DNA of 64,000 nt, from assembly GCA_031385445.1 (NCBI GenBank), contig JANNBM010000051.1, positions 1-64,000 on the forward strand. The letters run 5' to 3'. A program made the translations under genes and the position numbers. Source of the DNA: CAIYZT01 sp031385445. Lineage in GTDB: Bacteria; Pseudomonadota; Alphaproteobacteria; Rhodobacterales; Rhodobacteraceae. Positions 52,424 through 61,517 of the stretch are shown here, in pieces. Positions within the stretch are counted from its first letter, which is position 1. Each line of letters begins with the position of its first letter. The notes under the pieces were generated by a model. The model did no database searches. It was not told the DNA's origin and was given only the letters and a program-made list of their open reading frames with translations.

Positions 52424-53752
52424 TTAAAACCCGCCCGTGCGCCCGGGGATCCAGTTCGTGCCGGCAATCGGAACGCCTGCCATGGCGGCGGCTTCGATGG
52501 TCAGCGCGCACAGGTCTTCGGGTTCAAGGTTGTGCAGGTGGTTTTTACCGCAAGCGCGGGCAATCGTCTGCGCCTCCAGCGTCATGACTTTCAGATAGTT
52601 TTTTAGGCGGCGGCCACCAAGGATCGGATCGAAGCGCGCCGAAAGTTCGGGGTCTTGGGTGGTGATGCCTGCGGGGTCGCGGCCTTCGTGCCAGTCGTCA
52701 TAGGCGTCGGCAGTGGTGCCAAGCGCCTGATAATCTGCCTCCCATTTGGGGTCATTGTCGCCCAGCGCGATCAGGGCGGCGGTGCCGATGGAAACCGCGT
52801 CGGCGCCCAGCGCCATCGCTTTGGCCACGTCGGCCCCGGTGCGGATGCCGCCCGACACGATCAGCTGCACCTTGCGGTGCATGCCAAGGTCTTGCAGCGC
52901 CTTCACCGCCAGCGGAATACAGGCGAGGATGGGCATGCCGACATGTTCGATGAACACATCCTGCGTCGCCGCTGTGCCGCCCTGCATACCGTCCAACACC
53001 ACGACATCAGCCCCGGCCTTGACCGCCAAAGCCGTGTCATAATAGGGCCGCGCGCCGCCGATTTTGACATAGATCGGCTTTTCCCAATCGGTGATTTCGC
53101 GAATCTCCATGATCTTGATTTCCAGATCATCAGGGCCGGTCCAATCGGGGTGACGGCAGGCGGAACGTTGGTCGATGCCCTTGGGCAGGTTGCGCATCTT
53201 GGCCACGCGGTCGGAAATTTTCTGGCCCAAAAGCATGCCGCCACCGCCGGGCTTCGCGCCCTGACCCACCACGATTTCGATGGCATCGGCGCGGCGCAGA
53301 TCGTCGGGGTTCATGCCATAGCGGGACGGCAGGTATTGGTAAACAAGCGTTCGGGAATGGCCGCGCTCTTCTTCGGTCATGCCGCCGTCGCCGGTGGTGG
53401 TCGAGGTTCCGGCCGCCGAGGCACCGCGCCCCAGCGCCTCTTTGGCGGGTCCGGACAGCGCGCCAAAGGACATGCCGGCTATGGTGACGGGGATGTCCAG
53501 ATGGATCGGCTTTTTGGCGAAACGGGTGCCGAGCCAGACATCGGTGGCGCATTTCTCGCGGTAACCTTCCAGCGGATAGCGCGAAATCGAGGCGCCGAGG
53601 AACAGCAAATCGTCGAAATGCGGCAGGTGGCGTTTGGTGCCGCCGCCGCGAATGTCATAAATGCCGGTGGCGGCGGCGCGGCGAATTTCCGCGTTGATGG
53701 CCGGGGTGAAGGTTGCGGAAAAACGGGGTGGGGTGCGGGGGAAATCTGACAT
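52424..53752 (-). CDS. glxD: FMN-binding glutamate synthase-like subunit (GlxD/MgsC)
   Basis: This is the FMN domain protein corresponding to the synthase part of GltB, here a separate 442-residue subunit. Seen: GMSFGALSGPAKEALGRGASAAGTSTTTGDGGM, GQGAKPGGGGMLLGQKI, IYVKIGGARPYYDTALAVKAGADVVVLDGMQGGTAA and GGIRTGADVAKAMALGADAVSIGTAALIALG. It works with the GXGXG and amidotransferase subunits as N-methylglutamate synthase or a glutamate synthase-like enzyme. The start at 53752 (MSDFPRTPPRFS) is supported by the absence of conserved sequence upstream. Confidence 0.88.
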   Translation of the reverse strand: MSDFPRTPPRFSATFTPAINAEIRRAAATGIYDIRGGGTKRHLPHFDDLLFLGASISRYPLEGYREKCATDVWLGTRFAKKPIHLDIPVTIAGMSFGALSGPAKEALGRGASAAGTSTTTGDGGMTEEERGHSRTLVYQYLPSRYGMNPDDLRRADAIEIVVGQGAKPGGGGMLLGQKISDRVAKMRNLPKGIDQRSACRHPDWTGPDDLEIKIMEIREITDWEKPIYVKIGGARPYYDTALAVKAGADVVVLDGMQGGTAATQDVFIEHVGMPILACIPLAVKALQDLGMHRKVQLIVSGGIRTGADVAKAMALGADAVSIGTAALIALGDNDPKWEADYQALGTTADAYDDWHEGRDPAGITTQDPELSARFDPILGGRRLKNYLKVMTLEAQTIARACGKNHLHNLEPEDLCALTIEAAAMAGVPIAGTNWIPGRTGGF

Positions 53753-53765
53753 TATGCCTGTTGCC

Positions 53766-54455
53766 TCAATACGAGGACGCGTTGTCGATGTTGAAGGAAT
53801 ACAGCTTGCGGGCCGAGCCATAGCGGCGGAAATCGCCGGGTTTGGCTTTGCCGTCCGCCTCGCCGCGCTGCAGAAGATCTTGAACGATTGCAATATGTTC
53901 GGGGCGCATTTCCTTTTCTATGCAATCCGCGCCGAGCGATTTGACAGAGCCGCGCACAAACAGCCGCGCCTCATAAAGGCTGTCGCCCAGCGCCTCGCCC
54001 GCATCACCCAGCACCAGCATGTTGCCCGACTGCGCCATGAAGGCCGACATATGGCCGATGTTGCCGTGCACGACGATGTCGATGCCCTTCATCGAGATGC
54101 CGCAGCGCGACGAAGCGTTGCCCTTGATCACCAAAAGCCCGCCCTGCCCAGTCGCGCCCGCGTATTGGCTGGCATCGCCGTCAATGATCACTGTGCCCGA
54201 CATCATGTTTTCCGCCACTCCCGGCCCGGCCGAGCCTTTGACGCGGATGGTGGCCAGCTTGTTCATGCCCGCGCAGTAATATCCGGTCGATCCGCGCACG
54301 GTGATGTCCAGCGGGGCATCGACCCCGGCGGCGATGGCGTGGGAGCCTTTGGGATTTATGACCTCCCATTCGGTCATGTTGGTCTGGCCTTTCAGGGCGT
54401 GTAGCGCAGAGTTCAGCGCGCGCAGCCCCTCGGCGCCAAGATCGAAAGTCTGCAT
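53766..54455 (-). CDS. glxC: GXGXG beta-helix subunit of glutamate synthase-like enzyme (GlxC/MgsB)
   Basis: The 229-residue protein matches the C-terminal beta-helix domain of GltB and formylmethanofuran dehydrogenase C: repeated short turns such as VKGSAGPGVAENMMSG, GDASQYAGATGQGGLLVIKGNAS and GNIGHMSAFMAQSGNMLVLGDAGEALGDSLYEA. It is the structural middle subunit between amidotransferase (2 bases upstream) and FMN subunit (13 bases downstream), in one operon. Confidence 0.88.
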   Translation of the reverse strand: MQTFDLGAEGLRALNSALHALKGQTNMTEWEVINPKGSHAIAAGVDAPLDITVRGSTGYYCAGMNKLATIRVKGSAGPGVAENMMSGTVIIDGDASQYAGATGQGGLLVIKGNASSRCGISMKGIDIVVHGNIGHMSAFMAQSGNMLVLGDAGEALGDSLYEARLFVRGSVKSLGADCIEKEMRPEHIAIVQDLLQRGEADGKAKPGDFRRYGSARKLYSFNIDNASSY

Positions 54456-54457
54456 GC

Positions 54458-55354
54458 CTAGCGCTCCCAGAAATAGACGGTGGCGGGTTCGGGTTCCCAG
54501 ACGCGGGCGCCTTCAATGCCGGGCAGGTTCACCAAAGCGCGGTATTCCGACCCGAAGGCCACATAAGCATCGGTTTCGGCCATCACGGCGGGTTTGCAAG
54601 CGATGGGATCGCGCACCACGCCAAAGCCGTTCTTGGTGCCGACGACGAAGGTGAAAAACCCGTCCAGATCGGTCAGCGTCGCCTCCAGCGCGCGGCCAAG
54701 GGTTTCGCCCGATTGCAGTTTATGGCTGATGAAAGCCGCGCCAACCTCTGTGTCATTTTCGGTTTCGAACGTCATGCCCTGACGGCGCAGCTCGCGGCGC
54801 ACGCCGTTGTGGTTGGACAGGCTGCCGTTGTGCACAAGGCACTGATCCGCGCCGGTTGAAAACGGATGCGCGCCCATGGTGGTGACGGCGGATTCGGTGG
54901 CCATGCGGGTGTGGCCGATGCCGTGGGTGCCGTGCATCTTGGCCACGTCAAAGCGGCGGGCCACGTCCCGCGGCAGGCCGACCTCTTTGAAAATCTCGAT
55001 GCTGTCGCCCGTGCTCATCACCTTCACGCCGGGGCGCAGATGGGCAAGCGCGCTGCGGGCAGCGTCCATCTGGGCAAGCGGAACCTCGATCACGGCATGG
55101 CTGCTTTTGATAAGCAGCGCCACGGGCTGACCGATGGCAGCGTGCAGATCGGCGTCGAGCGATTTGAAATCGACCTGCGGCTGCGCGGATTGCACGGTGA
55201 TCTTGCCAAGCCCGTCCTTGGCGCCAGAGTAAATCGCGATGCCCGCAGAATCAGGGCCGCGGTCGGTCATGGTGATCAGCATATCGGCAAGGAGCGCGCC
55301 GAGCTGGGGCTCAAGTTTTGGGTCTTTCAGAAACAGACCAACGATGCCGCACAT
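54458..55354 (-). CDS. glxB: class II glutamine amidotransferase subunit (GlxB/MgsA)
   Basis: The 298-residue protein begins MCGIVGLFLKD; after Met removal Cys2 would be the N-terminal nucleophile of glutamine hydrolysis. Other parts are MTDRGPDSAGIAIYSG, GIGHTRMATESAVT, HNGSLSNHNGVRREL and FFTFVVGTKNGFGVVRDP. The start at 55354 is fixed by the family N-terminus; the longer frame to 55393 adds residues that would bury the cysteine. First gene of the leftward operon, divergent from the small membrane protein genes. Confidence 0.92.
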   Translation of the reverse strand: MCGIVGLFLKDPKLEPQLGALLADMLITMTDRGPDSAGIAIYSGAKDGLGKITVQSAQPQVDFKSLDADLHAAIGQPVALLIKSSHAVIEVPLAQMDAARSALAHLRPGVKVMSTGDSIEIFKEVGLPRDVARRFDVAKMHGTHGIGHTRMATESAVTTMGAHPFSTGADQCLVHNGSLSNHNGVRRELRRQGMTFETENDTEVGAAFISHKLQSGETLGRALEATLTDLDGFFTFVVGTKNGFGVVRDPIACKPAVMAETDAYVAFGSEYRALVNLPGIEGARVWEPEPATVYFWER

Positions 55355-55592
55355 GGATTCGCCCTCCTTTTCGACTTTGGCGCAGGCTAGCAAGATTGGA
55401 TTCCCCCTTCAACTGATAAGAAACATTTTTCACCTGTCGGGAAATTCTTTTCATTTCGCCCATTTCTTGGGCAGTTTTGCTTGACAGACTACCCCCGGAA
55501 GGATTGCCTGTCAGAAAACAAATTTGCCGGACAGGGAACGGCGGTGCGGCCACGCCAAAACCGGCAGACAAAAGGCCGAATGGGAGGGATAC

Positions 55593-55880
55593 GTGGCGGA
55601 CCTGAACCAAAGGATCGGAGCCATGCACGCACGCGATGTGCAGGTGGCTTGGGCGTTTGTCGTCGGATTGTGGCTGGCGATGATTTTCGTGGCGGTGGGA
55701 ACCTGGGATCTGGCGCCGGACGGCGGCGCGCGGCTGCTTTTGCTGATTGGCGGCGCGATTGTGCTGGTGTTCAACACGGCGGCGATTTTGGCCATGCTGG
55801 CGCATTACCGCGAGGACCGGGATTTCATTTATGGGCTGGACATCAAGTTTCTTGATGAAGCCCAAGCGCGGAAGGGGTGA
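55593..55880 (+). CDS. small two-helix membrane protein 1 of the permease operon
   Basis: The predicted 95-residue protein from GTG at 55593 (GGGAGGGA seven bases upstream; the in-frame ATG at 55524 lacks such a site) has two membrane helices at about 18-36 and 44-68 and a charged tail (HYREDRDFIYGLDIKFLDEAQ). No family is known to me. Three bases separate it from the next gene. Confidence 0.7.
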   Translation: MADLNQRIGAMHARDVQVAWAFVVGLWLAMIFVAVGTWDLAPDGGARLLLLIGGAIVLVFNTAAILAMLAHYREDRDFIYGLDIKFLDEAQARKG

Positions 55881-55883
55881 GCC

Positions 55884-56264
55884 ATGGCGCATTACTCTCC
55901 GCCCGTTCAAAGCAAGCTGGGGCAGCTGATTGACGTGATCGTGCTGGTGGTTCTGACCGTGGGGGCGCTGTTTGTGCCGTTGTGGATGGGGCTGGCGGGA
56001 TCGTCCAAATCGGTGGCAACGCCAGTGGAAAACCCGACATGGGAAACGCTGGGTCAAAACCCGGCGCAGGCCGCGCAGTATGAGGCGCTGGGCTATGATC
56101 CGGCCTCGGCGCATGACCTGATCCTTGCGCGCTATGACTACAGCTTTTCGGTCACGGCGATGCTGATCATGGTTGTGGTCATCGTGGTTTACTATGTGCT
56201 GATGCTGAAATTTTCCGAATCCGAATACCGCGAAGTGATCGCGGAAAAATTCGACAGATCGTAG
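55884..56264 (+). CDS. small two-helix membrane protein 2 of the permease operon
   Basis: The 126-residue protein has helices at about 15-37 and 89-110, joined by a roughly 50-residue polar segment probably in the periplasm (NPTWETLGQNPAQAAQYEALGYDPASAHD). Family unknown. It is between protein 1 and a third tiny gene, all apparently in one operon with the permease. Confidence 0.75.
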   Translation: MAHYSPPVQSKLGQLIDVIVLVVLTVGALFVPLWMGLAGSSKSVATPVENPTWETLGQNPAQAAQYEALGYDPASAHDLILARYDYSFSVTAMLIMVVVIVVYYVLMLKFSESEYREVIAEKFDRS

Positions 56265-56275
56265 GAGAGGCCGCA

Positions 56276-56443
56276 ATGCAAACCTGGAATTATCTGGAAT
56301 ATGCGGCCTGGGGGCTTTCGGCCCTGTTCGGCCTTTACATGGTGGTGGATTGGTTTCGCACCGACAGCACCTATTCCGAAGATATCCTGACCTCGTCCCG
56401 CGAAGGCGAGCTTGAGGCCATGACCGAAGACAGGAAGGGGTGA
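56276..56443 (+). CDS. 55-residue membrane protein 3 of the permease operon
   Basis: The 56-codon frame has ATG at 56276 with TAGGAGAGG upstream and one hydrophobic segment (AAWGLSALFGLYMVV), then an acidic tail (DSTYSEDILTSSREGELEAMTEDRKG). The stop overlaps the ribosome-binding site of the permease gene, three bases from its ATG. Spacing on both sides argues that it is real despite its small size. Confidence 0.7.
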   Translation: MQTWNYLEYAAWGLSALFGLYMVVDWFRTDSTYSEDILTSSREGELEAMTEDRKG

Positions 56444-56446
56444 GCC

Positions 56447-57886
56447 ATGGCACAAACGGATATCGGTTCAAAGCAGATCGACGGCATGGGCCCACATGGC
56501 ACCAAGGTCGGGCTGTTGCGGGTTCTGGGCCCGGCGCATGTCTGGGCGCTGGGGGTGGGGATCGTTCTGGTCGGCGAATACATGGGCTGGAACTTTGCCG
56601 TGGGCAAAGGCGGGGCCTATGCCGCGCTGATTGCCTGCTGGTTCGCGGGGATCTTGTACACCTGCGTCGCCATGATCGATTCAGAGGTCACATCGACCGT
56701 GGCGGCGGCGGGTGGGCAATATACCCAAGCCAAGCATATCATCGGGCCGCTGATGGCGTTCAACGTCGGGCTGTATCTGGTCTTTGCCTATACCATGCTG
56801 GAGGCGGGCAATGCGATCACCGCCGGATATCTGGTGTCCGTCGTGGCGGGGATGTCGGGATTTGACGGGGTGCTGGATCAGCGACCGTTCATCATTTTGG
56901 TGATCATGTCGCTGGCATGGCTGAACTATCGCGGCGTGCTGGCCACGCTGACGTTCAACCTGATCATCACCGCCATCGCCTTTGTCGCCATTCTGGTGCT
57001 GTTCGTGGCAACAACGGGCATCGTCGGCCCCTCGATCATGCAGCACAAGGCTTTGATGGAAGGGGCGGCGGCGTTGCCCTATGGCTGGATCGGGATACTG
57101 GCCGCGATGCACTTTGGCCTGTGGTTCTATCTTGGCATCGAAGGCACGACGCAAGCGGCCGAAGAGGTCCGCTCGCCCGCCCGCGCCCTGCCGTTTGGCA
57201 CACTTGCCGGGATCATGACGCTGCTGATCGCGGCCACCCTGACATGGTATATCTGCGTCGGCGTTCTGCCGTGGGAGTTCCTTGGCGACGGGGTCAACGG
57301 CTCTGTGGCGCCGCTGTTTGATACGGCGCGGCTGTCGGGGTCGAACGGGCTGATCTGGCTGCTCGGCATTGGCACGCTGTTCGCCACGCTGGCCAGCGCG
57401 AACGGCTGCATCAACGATGCCAGCCGGGCGTGGTTTTCCATGGGACGTGACAAGTATCTGCCGGGCTGGTTTGGCGCGGTGCATCCGAAATACCGCACGC
57501 CTTACCGCTCGATCATCTTTTTGGTGCCCATCGCGCTGATCTTTGCGCTGGGCGCGCCTTTGGATCAGGTGATCACCTTCTCGATCCTGTCGGGGCTTTT
57601 GGGTTATACCTTCATGCCGCTGAACATCATCCTGTTCCGCCGCAAATGGCCGCTGAACACCATCAAGCGCGGGTATGAACATCCGTTCCATCCGCTGCCC
57701 GCGATCGTGCTGCTGTCGCTCTGCGCGATCACCTTCTTTGCGGTGTTCCTTGGCTATGGCTCCCAATTGGTGGCGATGATCGGGTTTTATATCGTGGTGT
57801 CGCTGTGGTTCCACTTCTGGCGCTACCGCTTCGTGAACCGGGGCGCGCAGTTCACCATGCCCTGGCCCAAACCCAAGGGCTATTGA
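56447..57886 (+). CDS. APC-family amino acid/amine permease
   Basis: This is a 479-residue transporter of the amino acid-polyamine-organocation superfamily with about twelve hydrophobic segments. It has the N-terminal VGEYMGWNFAVGKGGAYAAL and the motif GIEGTTQAAEEVRSPARALPFGTLAG that marks APC proteins; it resembles ethanolamine-permease types. Placed divergently from the glnT-glxBCD operon, it probably imports the substrate, perhaps methylamine, glutamate derivatives or another amine. It is last in an operon with three small membrane proteins. Confidence 0.88.
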   Translation: MAQTDIGSKQIDGMGPHGTKVGLLRVLGPAHVWALGVGIVLVGEYMGWNFAVGKGGAYAALIACWFAGILYTCVAMIDSEVTSTVAAAGGQYTQAKHIIGPLMAFNVGLYLVFAYTMLEAGNAITAGYLVSVVAGMSGFDGVLDQRPFIILVIMSLAWLNYRGVLATLTFNLIITAIAFVAILVLFVATTGIVGPSIMQHKALMEGAAALPYGWIGILAAMHFGLWFYLGIEGTTQAAEEVRSPARALPFGTLAGIMTLLIAATLTWYICVGVLPWEFLGDGVNGSVAPLFDTARLSGSNGLIWLLGIGTLFATLASANGCINDASRAWFSMGRDKYLPGWFGAVHPKYRTPYRSIIFLVPIALIFALGAPLDQVITFSILSGLLGYTFMPLNIILFRRKWPLNTIKRGYEHPFHPLPAIVLLSLCAITFFAVFLGYGSQLVAMIGFYIVVSLWFHFWRYRFVNRGAQFTMPWPKPKGY

Positions 57887-57896
57887 TCCCCAAAAT

Positions 57897-57922
57897 GGCC
57901 CGCCCGGTTTGGCGGGCCCTTT
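57897..57922 (+). terminator. terminator of the permease operon
   Basis: GGCCCGCC pairs with GGCGGGCC across CGGTTT and is followed by CTTTGC, about ten bases after the permease stop. Confidence 0.7.
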
Positions 57923-58027
57923 GCATAAAGCTGTTCAGGTTTTGCGGAAAGCAAGAGCACCCGAAAACGCGTTCAAGCAATGCGAGAGGCAGCGATTTCC
58001 GATTCCTTCGGAACCTGAACCGTTCAA

Positions 58028-58708
58028 ATGAAAGCCGTGATGCCTGTTTCAATCGTTCTTGGCACCTGCCTGCTGGCGCTGGTTCTGTGGCTTGTCCGGG
58101 CGCAGATGCGCGCGGGCGCGGCGCGGCGGCTGGCTCGGGCGGGGTATTTTGATGCGCTGGGCTTGCTGTTCGACCGGGTGGAGCGCCAGATACAGCCGAG
58201 CGGTTTCGCCCGGATGACCGGGCACCTTGGCGCCCATGCCTTTGATCTGCAGGCCGTTCCGGACACGCTGACCTTTCGCAAACTGCCCGCGCTTTGGGTA
58301 ATGGTGACGCTGCCCGAACCCTTGCCGGTTCTGGCCACGCTGGACGTGATGGCGCGGCCCACCGGGGGGGAGCCGTTTTCGCATTTCGCACAGCTGGCGC
58401 AGGGTGTGGATTGCCCGGCGTTTCTGCCCGAGGGCACCGCGCTGCGCAGTGACGATGCCGCGCGCGCGCCTGTGCATCTGTTGGCGATGTGCGCGGCGGT
58501 GTTCGGCGATGCGCGGGTCAAAGAGCTGGTCATCTCGCCCAAAGGTCTGCGGCTGGTCATTCTGGCCGAAGAGGCCGACCGGGGGCGGTATCTGCTGTTT
58601 CGCGATGCGGAAATGGGGGCCGAGGCCCTGCCCGCCGCCCGCATTGCCCCTGTGTTAGAGACGCTTTTGGCCCTGCGGGCGCTGATTATCCCCCAGAAAG
58701 TGGATTGA
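58028..58708 (+). CDS. hypothetical protein with N-terminal membrane anchor
   Basis: The 226-residue protein has one N-terminal membrane helix (about 5-24, SIVLGTCLLALVLWLV) then a basic segment and a soluble domain of mixed structure. I do not recognise a family. It is directly followed by, and coupled with, a 101-residue membrane protein. Confidence 0.7.
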   Translation: MKAVMPVSIVLGTCLLALVLWLVRAQMRAGAARRLARAGYFDALGLLFDRVERQIQPSGFARMTGHLGAHAFDLQAVPDTLTFRKLPALWVMVTLPEPLPVLATLDVMARPTGGEPFSHFAQLAQGVDCPAFLPEGTALRSDDAARAPVHLLAMCAAVFGDARVKELVISPKGLRLVILAEEADRGRYLLFRDAEMGAEALPAARIAPVLETLLALRALIIPQKVD

Positions 58709-59014
58709 ATGAAAAAGCCGCTGTCGCCCTATCTGGTGCTGGCCCTTGCCGTGGTTTTGCCGGGCATGGGGCAGGTTGCGAACCGCCAACCGGCGCGGGG
58801 TCTGATCTTTGTTTTCTTCGTCGTGCTGCTGGGCGGCTTTACCCTGAAAACCGCCGGGCCCGAGATTTCACTGATGGGCAAATTCGCGGGCGGGCTGTTT
58901 GTCTGGGCGATGGCGATTCTTGACGCTTACAAGACCGCGCGGATCAGGTCGGCGGTTTGGGACGCTAGCCCTGTGGGTATGAAATCACCGACAAATACCG
59001 CGCCGGAAGCTTGA
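58709..59014 (+). CDS. small hypothetical membrane protein
   Basis: The 101-residue product has three hydrophobic stretches (8-22, 33-49, 60-75) and the sequence PGMGQVANRQPARGLIF typical of small TM2-like proteins. The ATG follows the previous stop directly. Its 3' end overlaps the convergent XRE regulator gene by 50 bases. Confidence 0.7.
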   Translation: MKKPLSPYLVLALAVVLPGMGQVANRQPARGLIFVFFVVLLGGFTLKTAGPEISLMGKFAGGLFVWAMAILDAYKTARIRSAVWDASPVGMKSPTNTAPEA

Positions 59015-59669
59015 CCAGAACCTCAGGCCCATGCGGTGCGTCGGCGTCAAACAGCAGGCTGTCCCCCGGTTTCAGCGCATAAACCTGATCGCCGTGGCGA
59101 TAGTCAACTTCGCCTTCCAGCATGTACAAAAGCTCCAGCCCCTCATGCTGAAACGCAGGAAACACGTCGCTCTCAGCGGTCAGGGTAATCAGGTACGGCT
59201 CCACCACCACGCCCGAGGCATTCGACCCTATATGGCCCAAAAGGTTATACTGATGGCCGGCGCGGGTGCCGCGGCGTTCAATTTCCAGATGCGCCCCGGC
59301 CTTCACATGATGCGCCTCGCGCCGCTCTTCATAGCTTTTGAAAAATGACGTCACGGGCACGGAAAAGGCATGGCTCAACACCTGAAGCGTCGTCAGCGAG
59401 GGCGAAGTATTGCCGTTTTCGATCTTGGACAGCATGCCGATTGACAGGCCGGTGATCTGCGCCAGATCGGCCACGGTCATGCCCTGCTGACGCCGAAAAA
59501 TCCGCACCTCGCGCCCGATGGCGGCTTCAAGATTGCGCTCGGATATTTCACGCACGCGGTGGGGGTCCTGGCTGAACGCGGGCTTGCCGCGTGGAAGGTC
59601 TTGCGGCTGGTCCAATATCTGGTCCCCCAAGGTGAAATTATCCGGTCCAATTTCACTATAGGGAAACAT
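58965..59669 (-). CDS. XRE-family regulator with cupin domain
   Basis: The 234-residue protein has a helix-turn-helix (about residues 52-108, RRQQGMTVADLAQITGLSIGMLSKIENGNTSPSLTTLQVL) and a C-terminal cupin (about 150-230, HEGLELLYMLEGEVDYRHGDQVYALKPGDSLLFDADAPHGPE). Such regulators sense small molecules, often amines or amino acid derivatives, and are common beside glnT-glx clusters, so control of the local amine genes is a fair inference. Confidence 0.88.
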   Translation of the reverse strand: MFPYSEIGPDNFTLGDQILDQPQDLPRGKPAFSQDPHRVREISERNLEAAIGREVRIFRRQQGMTVADLAQITGLSIGMLSKIENGNTSPSLTTLQVLSHAFSVPVTSFFKSYEERREAHHVKAGAHLEIERRGTRAGHQYNLLGHIGSNASGVVVEPYLITLTAESDVFPAFQHEGLELLYMLEGEVDYRHGDQVYALKPGDSLLFDADAPHGPEVLVKLPARYLSVISYPQG

Positions 59670-59777
59670 CTGGAGGATTCAAGATCAGCTGTTTTCGGTG
59701 GAACGTTGCAAAAACCGGTTGAACCGGGCGCGCCAAGCTGATGCAAAGAGGGGCGCCGTCCAAATGGAGTCTGCCTC

Positions 59778-60944
59778 ATGCCTGTGATCACCTGCATCGA
59801 AGATCTGCGCCAGATGCACCGCGCCCGCGTGCCCAAAATGTTCTTCGATTACTGCGAAAGCGGGTCCTATACCGAGCAGACCTTTCGCGAAAACGTCAGC
59901 GATTTCGCGCAGCTTCGGTTTCGCCAGAAGGTGGCGGTCGATATGACCAACCGCACCATCGCCGGGCAAATGCTGGGCGTGCCGACCGCGATGCCGGTCG
60001 CGCTTGCGCCCGTCGGTTTTACCGGCATGCAGTCTGCGGATGGCGAGATCAAGGCGGCCAAGGCGGCGGAAGCCTTTGGCGTGCCCTTTACCCTGTCCAC
60101 CATGTCGATCTGTTCGATCGAGGACGTGGCGGCGCACACCACTGCGCCGTTCTGGTTTCAACTTTACGTCATGAAAGACTGGGATTTCGTTGGCGCAATG
60201 ATCGAGCGGGCCAAGAAGGCGCGCTGTTCGGCGCTGGTCCTGACGCTGGATCTGCAAATCCTTGGCCAGCGGCACAAGGACCTGAAAAACGGCCTGTCCG
60301 CGCCGCCAAAGCCGACCTTGGCCAATATGCTGGACATCGCGACAAAATGGCGCTGGGCGGCGGAGATGGCGATGACGAAGCGGCATTCGTTTGGCAACAT
60401 TGTGGGCCATGCCAAGGGGGTCAAGGATCTGTCCAGCCTTGGATCGTGGACGGCAGAGCAGTTTGATCCGCAGCTGGACTGGGGCAAAGTGGCGCGGATC
60501 AGGGACATGTGGGGCGGAAAGCTGGTGCTGAAGGGGATATTGGACGAGGACGATGCACGGCGCGCGGCGGATTTCGGAGCAGATGCGATGGTGGTGTCGA
60601 ACCACGGCGGGCGGCAGCTGGACGGGGCCCTGTCGTCGATCCGGCGGTTGCCCGCTATCGCGCGCGCGGTGGGCGATCGGGCCGATATCTGGCTGGATTC
60701 GGGGATCAGGTCGGGGCAAGACGTGCTGCGGGCGCTCGCGATGGGGGCCAAGGCCACGATGATCGGGCGCAGCTATATCTATGGGCTGGGCGCGATGGGG
60801 CAGGCCGGGGTGACGGCGGCGTTGCAAGTGATCGCCAAGGAAATGGACACCACGATGGCGCTGTGCGGCGAGCGCGATATCACAGCCTTTGGGCGGCATA
60901 ACCTGATGATCCCAAAGGGATTTGAGGGGGAGTGGGAAGCCTGA
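59778..60944 (+). CDS. lldD: FMN-dependent alpha-hydroxy-acid (L-lactate) dehydrogenase
   Basis: This enzyme oxidises L-lactate (or a related 2-hydroxy acid) to pyruvate with FMN, passing electrons to the respiratory chain. The 388-residue protein has MFFDYCESGSYTEQT, APVGFTGMQSADGEIKAAKAAE, STMSICSIEDVA and the active-site segment VVSNHGGRQLDGALSSI with catalytic His and Arg. Substrate choice between lactate and other hydroxy acids is not proven. It is convergent with the sarcosine oxidase genes. Confidence 0.92.
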   Translation: MPVITCIEDLRQMHRARVPKMFFDYCESGSYTEQTFRENVSDFAQLRFRQKVAVDMTNRTIAGQMLGVPTAMPVALAPVGFTGMQSADGEIKAAKAAEAFGVPFTLSTMSICSIEDVAAHTTAPFWFQLYVMKDWDFVGAMIERAKKARCSALVLTLDLQILGQRHKDLKNGLSAPPKPTLANMLDIATKWRWAAEMAMTKRHSFGNIVGHAKGVKDLSSLGSWTAEQFDPQLDWGKVARIRDMWGGKLVLKGILDEDDARRAADFGADAMVVSNHGGRQLDGALSSIRRLPAIARAVGDRADIWLDSGIRSGQDVLRALAMGAKATMIGRSYIYGLGAMGQAGVTAALQVIAKEMDTTMALCGERDITAFGRHNLMIPKGFEGEWEA

Positions 60945-60962
60945 ACCGTCAACGCTGCGGTT

Positions 60963-61517
60963 TCAGTAAACCGAGCGCGCCGCCACTTCCAACGCATGCA
61001 GCAGGCTTTGCGCCGAGGCGCGGGGGCCGTAAAGCGTGATCTCGCTGGCCCGGCGCTGAATCAGATAGACCCCCAGATGGTCAATCACGGTGCGGGCCGC
61101 GAAACCCGGCGGCTTGGCGGGCAAATCAAGGTTGGTCAGGCGCTGCATCAGCGGGGAAAGATCGGGCGCATCCAGATCAAAGCGCACCCAAGCATCCGTT
61201 TGTTCGGTCATCGACACCGCATCGCCCAGCGCCGATTTCAGATGCGCGCAGATGTCCTCATGGCTGGCATGGGGCGCTTCGATCATCCACATCTCCGGCG
61301 TCATCCAGAAGGCCGACCACGGATCGCCCGCCTCGGCGCTGGCCGGGCCGGGCAGCGGGATGCCAGCCGATTTCGCGGCCTTGGCAAGGTCTTTGTCGCG
61401 GCCCCGCCGAACCGCGAGCGAGGAAAGGGCGATGTCGAACCGTTCTGTGACCCGAAGCGGGCCGATGGTGACAGTTTGGGGCGTTTCATGGCCAAGGGCG
61501 GTGAGGGGTTTAAGCAC
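60963..61517 (-). CDS. soxG: sarcosine oxidase/N-methylglutamate dehydrogenase gamma subunit
   Basis: The 184-residue product is the small subunit of heterotetrameric sarcosine oxidase or its N-methylglutamate dehydrogenase relative, with the folate-binding-like pattern DAWVRFDLDAPDLSPLMQRLTNLDLP and RTVIDHLGVYLIQR. The GTG at 61517 overlaps the alpha subunit stop by eight bases; an ATG at 61565 would overlap it by 56 bases. It is last in the operon. Confidence 0.88.
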   Translation of the reverse strand: MLKPLTALGHETPQTVTIGPLRVTERFDIALSSLAVRRGRDKDLAKAAKSAGIPLPGPASAEAGDPWSAFWMTPEMWMIEAPHASHEDICAHLKSALGDAVSMTEQTDAWVRFDLDAPDLSPLMQRLTNLDLPAKPPGFAARTVIDHLGVYLIQRRASEITLYGPRASAQSLLHALEVAARSVY

